NCBI RefSeq assembly: GCF_001262635.1
Contig: NZ_JXYH01000038.1
Location: 1 to 37,305 of the forward strand
Source: Aestuariivita boseongensis
GTDB taxonomy: Bacteria; Pseudomonadota; Alphaproteobacteria; Rhodobacterales; Rhodobacteraceae
Direction of reading: 5' to 3'
Length of the DNA: 37,305 nucleotides
In this document: positions 1 to 8,260 of the stretch, piece after piece
Layout of the letters: the number at the start of each line of letters is the position of its first letter
How positions within the stretch are numbered: the first letter of the stretch is position 1
Program-made: the position numbers and the translations under genes
Notes under the pieces: model-generated
Databases searched by the model: none
What the model was told of the DNA's origin: nothing
Seen by the model: only the letters and a program-made list of their open reading frames with translations

Positions 1-51
1 GGCGGAATGGGCGTAAGAGATGTCACGCGCGATGTGCCGAGACGAGGGCAT
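1..51 (-). CDS. N-terminal fragment of a leftward gene (possible lysophospholipid acyltransferase)
   Basis: An ATG at 49-51 on the minus strand opens a frame of 17 codons that runs off the left edge. The peptide begins MPSSRHIARDISYAHSA. A purine-rich GGGAG lies about 8 bases upstream of the ATG, which supports a real start. The DISYA pattern near the N-terminus reminds me of a lysophospholipid acyltransferase family common in Rhodobacteraceae, but that is recollection and 17 residues cannot prove it. The gene would follow the indolepyruvate oxidoreductase in the same direction, separated by a hairpin and a short repeat region. Confidence 0.4.
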   Translation of the reverse strand, partial: MPSSRHIARDISYAHSA

Positions 52-89
52 GAGCCTGCTCCCAACGAAGATCTGAGGGCGTCATAACG

Positions 90-131
90 CTGTGCACAAC
101 CTGTGCACAATGCGTATGACATGCGTGTGAC
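90..131. repeat. four short 11-bp direct repeats in two pairs
   Basis: Positions 90-100 and 101-111 are near-identical 11-mers containing TGTGCACAA. Positions 110-120 and 121-131 are a second pair (ATGCGTATGAC and ATGCGTGTGAC). The 11-bp period puts the copies on nearly the same helical face. On the minus strand the first pair reads TTGTGCACA twice, which resembles a degenerate DnaA box or a dimer operator. The cluster lies just upstream of the leftward start at 51 and may be part of its promoter. Confidence 0.4.
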
Positions 132-141
132 GATTTTACCC

Positions 142-168
142 TGCGCCCCGGATCAGGTCCGGGGCGCA
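142..168 (-). terminator. hairpin downstream of the indolepyruvate oxidoreductase gene
   Basis: Perfect 11-bp arms at 142-152 and 158-168 surround a 5-base loop, 8 bases beyond the stop codon of the leftward oxidoreductase gene. There is no good U run on the minus strand, so it may terminate weakly or protect the 3' end. Confidence 0.5.
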
Positions 169-175
169 CCAGGTC

Positions 176-3100
176 TCACTCAGCCGCCTTGGCCATCTGC
201 GGCCCGCCCTGGCGGATCACGGCCAGAAGCTCTTCGCGCCGTTTGGCGGCCTTTGCCTCATTGGCCTGTTTCACCGGGCCAAAGCCACGGATCTGCAGCG
301 GCAATTCGGCCAGCGCGATGATCGCGTCCCGGGTGTCAGCGGTCAGTTTGGGCAGCACCTCTTTCATATCGCGTTCATATTGCTTGATCAGCGCGCGTTC
401 CATCTTGCGTTCGGCGGTATAGCCGAAGGGATCAAGCGGTGTGCCGCGCAGGCCCTTCAGCTTGGCCAGCAGGCGGAAGTTGCGCATCATGGACGGCCCG
501 TATTCCTTTTTCAAAGGCCGCCCTTCCGGGCCTTCCTTGGACAGAAGCGGCGGGGCGAGGTGGAATTTCATTTTGAAATCGCCCTCGAATTCTTCGCGCG
601 CCTTGGCCTCGGTCGCCAGATGCAGGCGGGCGACTTCGTATTCGTCCTTGTAGGAAAGCAGCTTGTGATAGCCCTTGGCCACTGCTTCCTTCAGCCCGGC
701 ATCGTCGATCTTGGCCAGCATTTTGGCATAGCGTTTGGCTAGCCGTTTGCCCTGATAAGCCACCAGATGATCGCTGCGATAAGCGATCTTTTCATCCAGC
801 GTTTTGGGCAATTGGATCACGGTCGGGGTCAGCAGCTTTTCGACCTCAGCCGGATGCAGCACCGCCCAGCGCCCGATATCAAAGGCGCGCAGGTTTTTCT
901 CTACTGCCGCGCCATTTAGGTCGATGGCCTGGCGGATCGCCTCAAGCGACAGGGGAATGAGGCCCCGCTGCCACGCTGCGCCAAAGACCATCATGTTGGA
1001 GAAAATACTGTCACCCATCGTGACCTTGGCCAGATCGGAGGCGTCAAACAGATCCAACCGATCCTGCATCCGCGCTTGAAGAGCGACCTGTAACCGGTCA
1101 GCTGGCAACGCAAATTCGGTGTTCCGGGTGAAATCGCCGGTGATGATCTCGTGGCTGTTGACCACAGCGCCGGTTTGCCCTGTCCGCGTCAGGCCCAGCG
1201 TTTTGGAGCCCGCACTGACCACCAGATCGCCGCCGATCAGGGCATGCGCCTCGCCCGTGGCCACACGGATCGCGCTGATGTCAGAGGGTTTCTCGGCAAT
1301 CCGGCAGTGGATATGCACCGCACCACCCTTTTGGGCGAGGCCCGCCATCTCCATCATGCCCGCGCCCTTGCCGTCGATCTGCGCGGCCTGCGCCAGCACC
1401 GCCCCGATGGTGACAACGCCGGTGCCACCCACGCCGGTGATCACCACGTTATGGGTGCCATCAATCGCAGGCAGTTCCGGTTCCGGCAGATCGGGCAGAT
1501 CCAGTTTCGCCGTTGCGTTCTTCTTCACCTTGGCCCCTTCCAGCGTCACGAAGGACGGGCAGAAACCTTTGAGGCAGGAGAAATCCTTGTTGCAGGACGA
1601 TTGATCAATCGCGCGTTTGCGGCCCAGCTCGGTTTCCTTGGGCACGATCGACACACAGTTCGACTGCACCCCGCAATCGCCGCAGCCTTCGCAGACATCG
1701 GTATTGATGAACACGCGCCGATCCGGATCGGGGAAGGTGCCCCGCTTGCGGCGACGGCGTTTTTCGGCGGCGCAGGTCTGGATATAGACGATGGCGGACA
1801 CGCCGTCGTATTCGGCCATGTCCTTCTGCACGTTCATCATCTCAATGCGCTCGTGCAGCGGCACGTCCGAGGGGAACGCCTTGGGGTTCACATCCTCTTT
1901 CTCGTCATAAACGACGGCCAGCTTCTGCACGCCCATGGCCTTGAGTTCGGCCACAATGCGTTCGGGGCTCAGATCGCCCTCGTTCCCCTGCCCGCCGGTC
2001 ATGGCGACAGCGTCATTATAGAGTATCTTGTAGGTGATCGGCGTCTTGGCCGCCAAAGCCGCGCGGATCGCCTGCACACCGGAATGGTTGTACGTACCGT
2101 CGCCAAGGTTCTGGAACACATGCTTGCGCTTGGAAAACGGTTGTTCGCCGATCCAGTTCGCGCCCTCGCCTCCCATATGGGTGAAGCCCAGCGTGTTGCG
2201 GTCCATCCATTGCACCATGAAGTGACAGCCAATCCCGGCATAGGCGCGCGAGCCGTCGGGCACCTTGGTGGACGTGTTATGCGGACAGCCCGAGCAGAAG
2301 TAAGGAAGGCGCGAGGTGATCTCTTCGGCGTTGTCGGCGCGGCGGGCGTCTTCCAGCGCCTGCATGCCGGCCTTGATACCGTCGGTATTGCGGCCTTCCT
2401 CGATCAGGATTTCGCCCAGTTTTTCGGCGATCCAGTGGGGATTCAGGTCGCCGTGGGTCGGGAACAGTTCCTCGCGATGAAGCGATCCCGCGCCGCCCTT
2501 GTACCAGCCATAGACACGGCGGCCTTGTCGGTCGTCGAAGATGGCTTCCTTGATCTGCACCTCGATCAGCTTGCGCTTTTCTTCCACGACGATGATCAGG
2601 TCCAGCCCTTCGGCCCAGTCGTGAAAGCCCTTCATATCCAGCGGGAAGGTCTGGCCCACTTTATAAAGCGTCAGACCCAGCCGTTCGGCCTCGTTCTCGT
2701 CGATGTTGAGCAGTTTCATGGCGTGGATCAGGTCCAGCCAGTTCTTGCCCGCCGCGACCAGACCGATCTTGGCGCCGGGTTTGCCCCACATGCGCTTGTC
2801 CATCTGGTTGGCATGGGAGAACGCCTCGGCCGCGAAGCGTTTGTGCTTGATCAGGCGTTCTTCCTGCTGGTGGCGGTCATCGACCAGACGGATGTTCAGA
2901 CCGCCTTCGGGCATGTCGAACTTGGGGCGCACAAAATTGTAGCGCGCCAGGTCGCTTTCGATAACGCCGGTTGCTTCGATCGTGTCCTTCATCGTCTTGA
3001 GGCCAACCCAGAGACCCGCAAAGCGGCTGAGTTCAAAGCCATAAAGCCCGTAATCCAGGATCTCCTGCACACCTGCGGGCGAGACGATGGGCAGATAGGC

Positions 3101-3595
3101 ATCCATCAGCGCCCATTCGGACTGGTGCAGCACGGTGGAACTTTCGCCAGTGTGGTCGTCGCCCATCGCGACCAGCACGCCGCCAAGTGCCGAGGTGCCC
3201 GCCATGTTGGCATGGCGGAACACGTCGCCGGTGCGATCCACGCCCGGCCCCTTGCCGTACCAGAGCCCGAAGACCCCGTCGAATTTCCCCTCGCCCCGCA
3301 GTTCGGCTTGCTGGGCGCCCCAGATCGCGGTGGCGGCGAGGTCTTCGTTCAGACCCGGCTGAAAGGTGACGTCCTGCGCAGCCAGGAATTTCGCGGCGCG
3401 GGTCATTTGCATGTCGACGGCACCAAGGGGCGATCCGCGATAGCCGGTGACAAGTCCGGCGGTGTTGTGGCCAGCCGCCCGGTCACGTTCCTTCTGCATC
3501 AGCATCAGCCGCACCAGCGCCTGTGTGCCGTTCAGAAGAACGGGGCTTTTCTCCAGATCGAAACGGTCATTGAGCGAGATCTTCTGGGTACTCAT
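176..3595 (-). CDS. indolepyruvate ferredoxin oxidoreductase, fused alpha/beta (IorA-IorB type)
   Basis: This enzyme oxidatively decarboxylates aryl-2-oxoacids such as indolepyruvate to the aryl-acetyl-CoA, using thiamine pyrophosphate and passing electrons to ferredoxin, in aromatic amino acid breakdown. The protein has 1139 residues. In order it shows N-terminal pyruvate-oxidoreductase-type domains, a Cys motif CSGCPHN near residue 432, a TPP-binding GDGTYNHSG loop, a Cys-rich 4Fe-4S segment near residues 630-690 (CEGCGDCG and a second Cys group), and a gamma-type domain beginning GVGGTGVV near residue 720. This single-chain fusion is usual in alphaproteobacteria. I chose the ATG at 3593-3595 because GGGAGG lies just upstream; an in-frame extension to 3652 lacks a ribosome site. 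The gene is divergent from the LysR gene at 3768. Confidence 0.93.
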   Translation of the reverse strand: MSTQKISLNDRFDLEKSPVLLNGTQALVRLMLMQKERDRAAGHNTAGLVTGYRGSPLGAVDMQMTRAAKFLAAQDVTFQPGLNEDLAATAIWGAQQAELRGEGKFDGVFGLWYGKGPGVDRTGDVFRHANMAGTSALGGVLVAMGDDHTGESSTVLHQSEWALMDAYLPIVSPAGVQEILDYGLYGFELSRFAGLWVGLKTMKDTIEATGVIESDLARYNFVRPKFDMPEGGLNIRLVDDRHQQEERLIKHKRFAAEAFSHANQMDKRMWGKPGAKIGLVAAGKNWLDLIHAMKLLNIDENEAERLGLTLYKVGQTFPLDMKGFHDWAEGLDLIIVVEEKRKLIEVQIKEAIFDDRQGRRVYGWYKGGAGSLHREELFPTHGDLNPHWIAEKLGEILIEEGRNTDGIKAGMQALEDARRADNAEEITSRLPYFCSGCPHNTSTKVPDGSRAYAGIGCHFMVQWMDRNTLGFTHMGGEGANWIGEQPFSKRKHVFQNLGDGTYNHSGVQAIRAALAAKTPITYKILYNDAVAMTGGQGNEGDLSPERIVAELKAMGVQKLAVVYDEKEDVNPKAFPSDVPLHERIEMMNVQKDMAEYDGVSAIVYIQTCAAEKRRRRKRGTFPDPDRRVFINTDVCEGCGDCGVQSNCVSIVPKETELGRKRAIDQSSCNKDFSCLKGFCPSFVTLEGAKVKKNATAKLDLPDLPEPELPAIDGTHNVVITGVGGTGVVTIGAVLAQAAQIDGKGAGMMEMAGLAQKGGAVHIHCRIAEKPSDISAIRVATGEAHALIGGDLVVSAGSKTLGLTRTGQTGAVVNSHEIITGDFTRNTEFALPADRLQVALQARMQDRLDLFDASDLAKVTMGDSIFSNMMVFGAAWQRGLIPLSLEAIRQAIDLNGAAVEKNLRAFDIGRWAVLHPAEVEKLLTPTVIQLPKTLDEKIAYRSDHLVAYQGKRLAKRYAKMLAKIDDAGLKEAVAKGYHKLLSYKDEYEVARLHLATEAKAREEFEGDFKMKFHLAPPLLSKEGPEGRPLKKEYGPSMMRNFRLLAKLKGLRGTPLDPFGYTAERKMERALIKQYERDMKEVLPKLTADTRDAIIALAELPLQIRGFGPVKQANEAKAAKRREELLAVIRQGGPQMAKAAE

Positions 3596-3645
3596 CTGGC
3601 GCCTCCCAACGCGGATGGATTCCTTGTCATCTTTGCATATATAAT

Positions 3646-3664
3646 AGGTCACAATAACTGACCT
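3646..3664. promoter_or_regulatory. inverted repeat AGGTCA-N7-TGACCT in a divergent promoter
   Basis: AGGTCA at 3646-3651 and TGACCT at 3659-3664 form a perfect 6-bp dyad with a 7-bp spacer, 51 bases upstream of the oxidoreductase start. Two more GGTCA/TGACC half-sites lie at 3688-3692 and 3713-3717, towards the LysR gene. The AT-rich stretch at 3636-3645 could hold the oxidoreductase -10 element. A regulator binding here could control one or both genes. Confidence 0.4.
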
Positions 3665-3767
3665 TACCAGAAAAACCTCTAGCGTTGGGTCAACTTAACG
3701 ACATCACGGGGCTGACCTGTTCAAAGGTTTCGGCTATGCCGGGGTGAAAGATACGAAAGTTACCGGA

Positions 3768-4673
3768 ATGGATTGGGACAAACTTAGAATATTTCACGCC
3801 GTAGCGGATGCCGGCAGCCTGACCCATGCCGGTGACAAGCTGAACCTGTCGCAATCGGCGGTCAGCCGACAGATTCGTGCCCTGGAAGAGGCTTTGAACG
3901 CCACGCTGTTTCATCGCCACGCGCGGGGACTGATTCTGACCGAACAGGGCGAGCTGCTGTTTGACGCCACTGCGGCCATGTCAAAGCGGCTGGAGGCGGC
4001 ATCGGCCCGCATCCGCGACAGCGAGGAAGAGGTGTTTGGCGAGCTGCGGGTGACGACCACATTCGGCTTTGGCGCGCTGTGGCTGGCCCCGCGCCTGCCC
4101 AAGCTTTACGAAAAATATCCCGATCTGAAGGTCGATCTGATGCTGGAGGAGCGGGTGCTGGACCTGCCCATGCGCGAGGCGGATGTGGCGATCCGTATGA
4201 AGGAACCCAGCCAGGCCGATCTGATCCGCAAAAAGCTGATGACGATCAGGATGTGTCTGTTTGCCAGCCGGGATTACCTGGATAGGGAAGGCACACTGAC
4301 CGAATTGTCCGATATCGTCGACCACAGGTTGATCTGTCAGAGCCCAAGTTCGGATCAGGTGGCCGCCGGTGCGTCGCTTGTGCAACACCTGATGACCTAT
4401 GACATCCGGTCATTGCTGACCGTGAACAACTATTTCGGCGTGCTGCAAGGCGTGATCCATAATCTGGGGATCGGCGTTCTGCCCGACTATATTACCGAGG
4501 ATTTCCCCGATCTGATCCGCGTCCTTCCAGATCTGGAAAGCGCCGAAGTCCCTGTTTTTCTTGCCTATCCTGAAGAACTGCGCCAATCCAAGCGCATCGC
4601 GGCCTTCCGCGACTTCGTTCAGGACGAGATCATCCAGCATCGCAAACAGTTACGGCAGTTGGGCAAGCTGTAA
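3768..4673 (+). CDS. LysR-family transcriptional regulator
   Basis: A 301-residue LysR-type regulator. Residues 1-60 form the winged helix-turn-helix, with the typical LNLSQSAVSRQIRALE segment followed by LFHR and LTEQGE. The remainder is the periplasmic-binding-like effector domain. The start ATG at 3768 gives the usual MDWDKLRIFHAV beginning; a GTG at 3744 would add eight residues and has no better ribosome site. It is divergent from the indolepyruvate oxidoreductase gene with about 170 bases between them, so it may control that gene, but the effector is unknown. A 9-bp hairpin follows its stop codon. Confidence 0.88.
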   Translation: MDWDKLRIFHAVADAGSLTHAGDKLNLSQSAVSRQIRALEEALNATLFHRHARGLILTEQGELLFDATAAMSKRLEAASARIRDSEEEVFGELRVTTTFGFGALWLAPRLPKLYEKYPDLKVDLMLEERVLDLPMREADVAIRMKEPSQADLIRKKLMTIRMCLFASRDYLDREGTLTELSDIVDHRLICQSPSSDQVAAGASLVQHLMTYDIRSLLTVNNYFGVLQGVIHNLGIGVLPDYITEDFPDLIRVLPDLESAEVPVFLAYPEELRQSKRIAAFRDFVQDEIIQHRKQLRQLGKL

Positions 4674-4676
4674 GCG

Positions 4677-4701
4677 CTGCCATGCACCCAATGCATGGCA
4701 G
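4677..4701 (+). terminator. hairpin after the LysR gene
   Basis: Perfect 9-bp arms at 4677-4685 and 4693-4701 with a 7-base loop begin three bases after the LysR stop codon. No T run follows, so it is a likely 3'-end structure rather than a textbook intrinsic terminator. Confidence 0.45.
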
Positions 4702-4729
4702 GCATGCTGCGATTGCGACATTTTCCGCC

Positions 4730-4758
4730 TTGATTGGTCATAGTGTGCACCCTAAATG
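4730..4758 (+). promoter_or_regulatory. candidate promoter of the small RNA
   Basis: TTGATT at 4730-4735 matches four of six -35 consensus bases. TAAATG at 4753-4758 follows after a 17-bp spacer as a weak -10. Transcription would begin near 4765, exactly where the small RNA's first stem starts. Confidence 0.35.
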
Positions 4759-4764
4759 ACCACA

Positions 4765-4848
4765 TGAAGCTGAGACGCGCACATTTGCGCATCATCTTCA
4801 TACCTCCCTGTTGGACTTCGGCCGAGCTTAGTGCTCGGCCTTTTTTTT
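4765..4848 (+). ncRNA. probable trans-acting small RNA of the alpha-r8 / MmgR (suhB-type) family
   Basis: The element has three parts. Stem-loop 1 spans 4765-4800, pairing TGAAG with CTTCA, TGA with TCA, and GCGCA with TGCGC around a CATT loop. An unpaired stretch at 4801-4819 contains TACCTCCCTGTTGGACTTC. Stem-loop 2 is a perfect 8-bp hairpin (4820-4827 with 4833-4840) followed by eight T residues, a strong intrinsic terminator. The CCUCCC core is complementary to ribosome-binding sites. This order and the CCTCCCTGTTGGACTT core match what I remember of the alphaproteobacterial alpha-r8/MmgR family (Rfam suhB/mmgR); the family name is from memory, the structure is seen. It lies well beyond the LysR stop and has its own candidate promoter. 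Confidence 0.65.
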
Positions 4849-5050
4849 CGCGCAAGGATGGCGCCACGCATCAAGCAGCTTTGATCGGAAAAAAGGGCAG
4901 CAAGACAGTTGCCCGTCCTGCCACCCGTGCGGTCCATCACGAACTGCCATCCAGTCAAACGCGCCGGCAGGCGCGGACACTCGTCACCAGCAATTGCACT
5001 CGTCCAGACCAAGACTGGTGCGCCATGGCCCCGACCCGGGTAGCTTCACA
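4849..5050. other. gene-free stretch between the small RNA and the purL promoter region
   Basis: No open frame here has a ribosome-binding site and a protein-like composition, on either strand. Apart from the small RNA terminator to its left and the AT-rich palindromic region to its right (5051-5073), I see no repeat or strong hairpin. Confidence 0.5.
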
Positions 5051-5073
5051 TATAATATGCATACTGTATACAT
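5051..5073. promoter_or_regulatory. TATAAT box and 17-bp palindrome upstream of purL
   Basis: TATAAT at 5051-5056 is a perfect -10 hexamer on the plus strand, though no clear -35 lies 17 bp upstream. It abuts the near-perfect palindrome ATGCATACTGTATACAT at 5057-5073, which has eight-base arms with one mismatch around a central T. Palindromes of this GTATAC type are typical of GntR-family operators. An operator here would cover the transcription start. purL begins about 93 bases downstream. Confidence 0.4.
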
Positions 5074-5165
5074 TTTTTGTCTGACAACCGCGTTTTGGCA
5101 CCCCTTTCCCCCGCCCGCGTAAGCCGCTAAAGACGGCCTCATCTGCCAAGGGGGACATCTGGATC

Positions 5166-7325
5166 ATGCAGGAACCGGCCATCACGTCTGAGCTGATCGA
5201 AGCACATGGGCTAAAACCCGATGAATACGAGTTGATCCTGCAGATCATCGGACGAGAGCCCAGCTTTACTGAACTGGGCATTTTCTCGGCGATGTGGAAC
5301 GAGCATTGCTCCTATAAATCATCGAAGAAATGGCTGCGCACGCTGCCCACCGAAGGCCCGCAGGTGATTTGCGGACCAGGTGAAAATGCAGGCGTCGTGG
5401 ATATCGGCGACGGTCAGGCCGTGGTTTTCAAGATGGAAAGCCACAACCACCCCTCTTACATCGAACCCTTCCAGGGCGCGGCCACTGGTGTGGGCGGCAT
5501 CCTGCGCGATGTCTTTACCATGGGCGCGCGCCCCATTGCGTCGATGAACGCGCTGAGTTTCGGCGAACCGTCGCACCCCAAGACGCGCCGGCTGGTCAAT
5601 GGCGTGGTCGAAGGCATCGGCAGCTATGGCAATTGCTTTGGCGTGCCCTGTGCGGGCGGAGAGGTGCGGTTTCACCCCGCCTATAACGGCAACTGTCTTG
5701 TGAACGCCTTTGCCGCCGGTTTGGCGGATGCCGACAAGATTTTCTATTCGGCGGCCTCGGGTGTGGGGATGCCCGTTGTTTATCTGGGCGCCAAGACCGG
5801 TCGTGACGGTGTGGGCGGGGCCACAATGGCCAGCGCCGAATTCGACGACACGATCGAGGAAAAGCGCCCCACCGTGCAGGTGGGTGATCCGTTCACCGAA
5901 AAACGTCTGATGGAGGCCTGCCTTGAGCTCATGCAGACGGGGGCCGTGATTTCCATTCAGGATATGGGGGCCGCCGGCCTGACCTGCTCCGCGGTCGAAA
6001 TGGGCGACAAGGGCCATCTGGGCATCAAGCTGGTGTTGGATGCGGTGCCCCAGCGCGAAGAGAACATGACAGCCTATGAAATGATGCTGTCGGAAAGCCA
6101 GGAGCGCATGCTCATGGTGCTGCGCCCGGAAAAAGAGGCCGAGGCCAAGGCCGTCTTCGACAAATGGGACCTTGATTTCGCGATTGTCGGCGAGACCATC
6201 GCCGAGGACCGGTTCCTGATCGAACTTAACGGCGAGATCAAAGCGGATCTGCCGCTGTCGCCCCTGTCGGGCCGGGCGCCGGAATATGACCGGCCCTGGG
6301 TGGAAACACCTGCGCAGGATCCCATCGGCGATCTGCCGCAGGTCGATCCCATCGACGGGCTGAAGGCGCTGATCGGCTCGCCCAATTATGCCGCCAAGCA
6401 ATGGGTCTATGAACAATATGACACCATGGTGATGGCCGACAGCAACCGCACCCCCGGTCTGGGCGCGGGCATCATCCGTGTACACGGGACCGACAAGGCG
6501 CTGGCCTTCACCTCGGACGTGACGCCGCGCTATGTGAAGGCAAACCCGGTGGAAGGCGGCAAGCAGGCCGTGGCCGAAGCCTATCGCAACCTCACCGCCG
6601 TGGGCGCGCGGCCTTTGGCCAGCACCGACAACATGAATTTCGGCAACCCCGAAAAGCCCGAGATCATGGGCCAGTTCGTGGGCGCGATCAAAGGCATCGG
6701 CGCGGCTTGCCTTGCGCTGGATATGCCGATCGTGTCGGGGAATGTGTCACTTTACAATGAAACCGACGGTCAGGCGATCCTGCCAACGCCAACCATTGGC
6801 GCGGTGGGCCTGATCGCGCATCCCGATGAGATCATCGGCTGCGAGGTGCGCGAAGGCCATGTGGCGCTTGTGGTGGGCGAAACCTCGGGCCATCTGGGCC
6901 AATCGGCCCTTCTGGCCGAGGTCTTCAACCGCGAAGACGGCGATGCGCCCGCGGTCGATCTTGAGGCCGAGCGGCGCAATGGCGAATTCATTCGCGCCAA
7001 TCGCGCGAACATCAAGGCCTGCACCGATCTGGGCGATGGCGGCCTGGCTGTCGCGGCGTTTGAAATGGCCGAAGCCGCGGGCGTTGGCGTTGTCCTTGAT
7101 GACAGCGACATGAGCCAGCTTTTTGGCGAGGATCAGGCGCGCTATCTGGTGGCCTGCAACTTCGACCAGGCCGAGGCGCTGATGGTCGCCGCCGGTCAGG
7201 CGGGCGTTCCGATTGCGACCGTGGGCCGGTTCACTGGCAGCACCGTGCGCATTGGCGCGTCCGAGGCCCCGCTGGAGGAGCTGGGAGCACTTTACCGCAG
7301 CGCCTTTGCCGAGGCGGTGGCCTGA
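5166..7325 (+). CDS. purL: phosphoribosylformylglycinamidine synthase II (PurL)
   Basis: The enzyme catalyses ATP- and ammonia-dependent conversion of formylglycinamide ribonucleotide to its amidine in purine synthesis. At 719 residues it is the short form that works with separate PurS and PurQ subunits, which are not in this window. Visible motifs include [11 protein letters not shown] near residue 45, the ATP/substrate loop MESHNHPS near residue 90, [12 protein letters not shown] just after, and DLGDGGLA in the second half. An AAGGGGG ribosome site precedes the ATG by about 11 bases. It heads a rightward run with bolA, a membrane protein gene and grxD; the 66-base gap to bolA shows no terminator. 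Confidence 0.97.
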   Translation: MQEPAITSELIEAHGLKPDEYELILQIIGREPSFTELGIFSAMWNEHCSYKSSKKWLRTLPTEGPQVICGPGENAGVVDIGDGQAVVFKMESHNHPSYIEPFQGAATGVGGILRDVFTMGARPIASMNALSFGEPSHPKTRRLVNGVVEGIGSYGNCFGVPCAGGEVRFHPAYNGNCLVNAFAAGLADADKIFYSAASGVGMPVVYLGAKTGRDGVGGATMASAEFDDTIEEKRPTVQVGDPFTEKRLMEACLELMQTGAVISIQDMGAAGLTCSAVEMGDKGHLGIKLVLDAVPQREENMTAYEMMLSESQERMLMVLRPEKEAEAKAVFDKWDLDFAIVGETIAEDRFLIELNGEIKADLPLSPLSGRAPEYDRPWVETPAQDPIGDLPQVDPIDGLKALIGSPNYAAKQWVYEQYDTMVMADSNRTPGLGAGIIRVHGTDKALAFTSDVTPRYVKANPVEGGKQAVAEAYRNLTAVGARPLASTDNMNFGNPEKPEIMGQFVGAIKGIGAACLALDMPIVSGNVSLYNETDGQAILPTPTIGAVGLIAHPDEIIGCEVREGHVALVVGETSGHLGQSALLAEVFNREDGDAPAVDLEAERRNGEFIRANRANIKACTDLGDGGLAVAAFEMAEAAGVGVVLDDSDMSQLFGEDQARYLVACNFDQAEALMVAAGQAGVPIATVGRFTGSTVRIGASEAPLEELGALYRSAFAEAVA

Positions 7326-7391
7326 ACCCTCCCTTGCGCGAAAGGTAAGGGCCGATTACATCTTTTGACACGTACCATCCGGAGCACAGCC

Positions 7392-7628
7392 ATGCCCATG
7401 CACGCCCAAGAAATCGAAGACCTGCTGCGGGAAAGCTTCCCCAATGCCAAGATCGTCGTGGAAGGCGATGATGGCGTTCACATGTCGGCCATGGTGATCG
7501 ACGAAAGCTTTCGCGGCAAGAACCGGGTGCAACAGCAACGCGCGGTTTATGCGGCGCTGAAAGGCAAAATGGATGGCGCAAATGGCGAGCTGCACGCCCT
7601 GGCGCTGACCACCAGGGCCCCGGAATAG
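7392..7628 (+). CDS. bolA: BolA family protein, IbaG-like
   Basis: A 78-residue BolA-fold protein, a partner of monothiol glutaredoxins in iron-sulfur cluster handling and iron sensing. The family core is visible as [15 protein letters not shown], then [18 protein letters not shown] and GELHALAL. The segment after FRG lacks the Arg-His pair of classical BolA and instead resembles E. coli IbaG; His residues remain in the GVHM and ELHAL segments as candidate cluster ligands. The ATG at 7392 has GGAG eight bases upstream; a TTG at 7365 and an ATG at 7398 are alternatives. The gene is three bases upstream of a small membrane protein gene and close to grxD, the classic partner. Confidence 0.92.
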   Translation: MPMHAQEIEDLLRESFPNAKIVVEGDDGVHMSAMVIDESFRGKNRVQQQRAVYAALKGKMDGANGELHALALTTRAPE

Positions 7629-7631
7629 GTC

Positions 7632-7877
7632 ATGGATATCGTGGCCGTCATCCTGCTGTCGCTGGCAATCATCCTGGTTGCCGTGATCAGCGGTGCGATG
7701 GCCCTGAAACGCACACGCGGCACCGAACGCGGCAGCCTGCCCGGAAAGGGCGATCACGTGATCGAGGCCAATTACAGTTCAGGCGCGGGCGGTGGCGGGC
7801 ATTCCACCACCTACAAGATCCCGCGCGATCCGCAGGAATATGCAAAGCGATTTATCCCAAGGGAGAAACGGAAATGA
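7632..7877 (+). CDS. small single-pass membrane protein between bolA and grxD
   Basis: An 81-residue protein of unknown function. Residues 3-25 form one hydrophobic segment ([20 protein letters not shown]), followed by a basic stretch KRTRG and a soluble, Gly- and charge-rich tail ending in PREKRK, which should face the cytoplasm by the positive-inside rule. It starts three bases after the bolA stop and its stop overlaps the grxD start (ATGA), so it is translationally coupled to grxD. The tail contains no Cys, so it is unlikely to bind a cluster by itself. A membrane anchor or accessory factor for the BolA-glutaredoxin pair is an inference from position only. Confidence 0.8.
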   Translation: MDIVAVILLSLAIILVAVISGAMALKRTRGTERGSLPGKGDHVIEANYSSGAGGGGHSTTYKIPRDPQEYAKRFIPREKRK

Positions 7878-8236
7878 CAGACGCATCCGCAAAAATTCAG
7901 GAAACCATCAGCGCAAATGACGTGGTGCTCTACATGAAGGGCACCAAGTCCATGCCTCAATGCGGCTTTTCCAGCCGCGTCGCGGGCGTGCTGAACTACA
8001 TGGGCGTCGATTATGCCGACGTGAACGTGCTGGCCGATGAAGAGATCCGTCAGGGTATCAAGGATTTTTCGGACTGGCCGACGATCCCGCAGCTCTACGT
8101 GAAGGGCGAATTCGTTGGCGGCTGCGACATCATCACCGAGATGACCCTGTCGGGCGAACTCGACCAGTTGTTCGACGATAACGGCGTCACCTATGACAAG
8201 GACGCCGCCAACAAGATCCGTGAAGCCAACGCCTGA
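7874..8236 (+). CDS. grxD: monothiol glutaredoxin, Grx4/GrxD family (CGFS type)
   Basis: A 120-residue monothiol glutaredoxin. The active-site CGFS motif begins at Cys30 (MPQCGFSS). The glutathione-binding features follow: [19 protein letters not shown] with the cis-Pro and the GGCD turn. Such proteins bind a bridging 2Fe-2S cluster with glutathione and form heterodimers with BolA proteins, which fits the bolA gene two positions upstream. The start overlaps the preceding stop (ATGA). A strong hairpin terminator lies 24 bases beyond the stop codon. Confidence 0.96.
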   Translation: MTDASAKIQETISANDVVLYMKGTKSMPQCGFSSRVAGVLNYMGVDYADVNVLADEEIRQGIKDFSDWPTIPQLYVKGEFVGGCDIITEMTLSGELDQLFDDNGVTYDKDAANKIREANA

Positions 8237-8260
8237 TCTGGCTTCACTCTGAAACAGAAA

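Noticed and set aside
1151-3661. 836-codon open frame on the plus strand
   Set aside because: It is antisense to the indolepyruvate oxidoreductase. Its His-, Gln- and Arg-rich composition is typical of the shadow frame of a high-G+C gene, and no family motif is present.
5041-5080. AT-rich palindromic stretch considered as a dif (XerCD) site
   Set aside because: The arms do not match the conserved XerC/XerD binding arms and the central spacer is wrong; an operator is a better explanation.
4734-5084. 116-codon frame over the small RNA and purL upstream region
   Set aside because: It runs through a strong hairpin and U8 terminator, has no ribosome site and is not protein-like.
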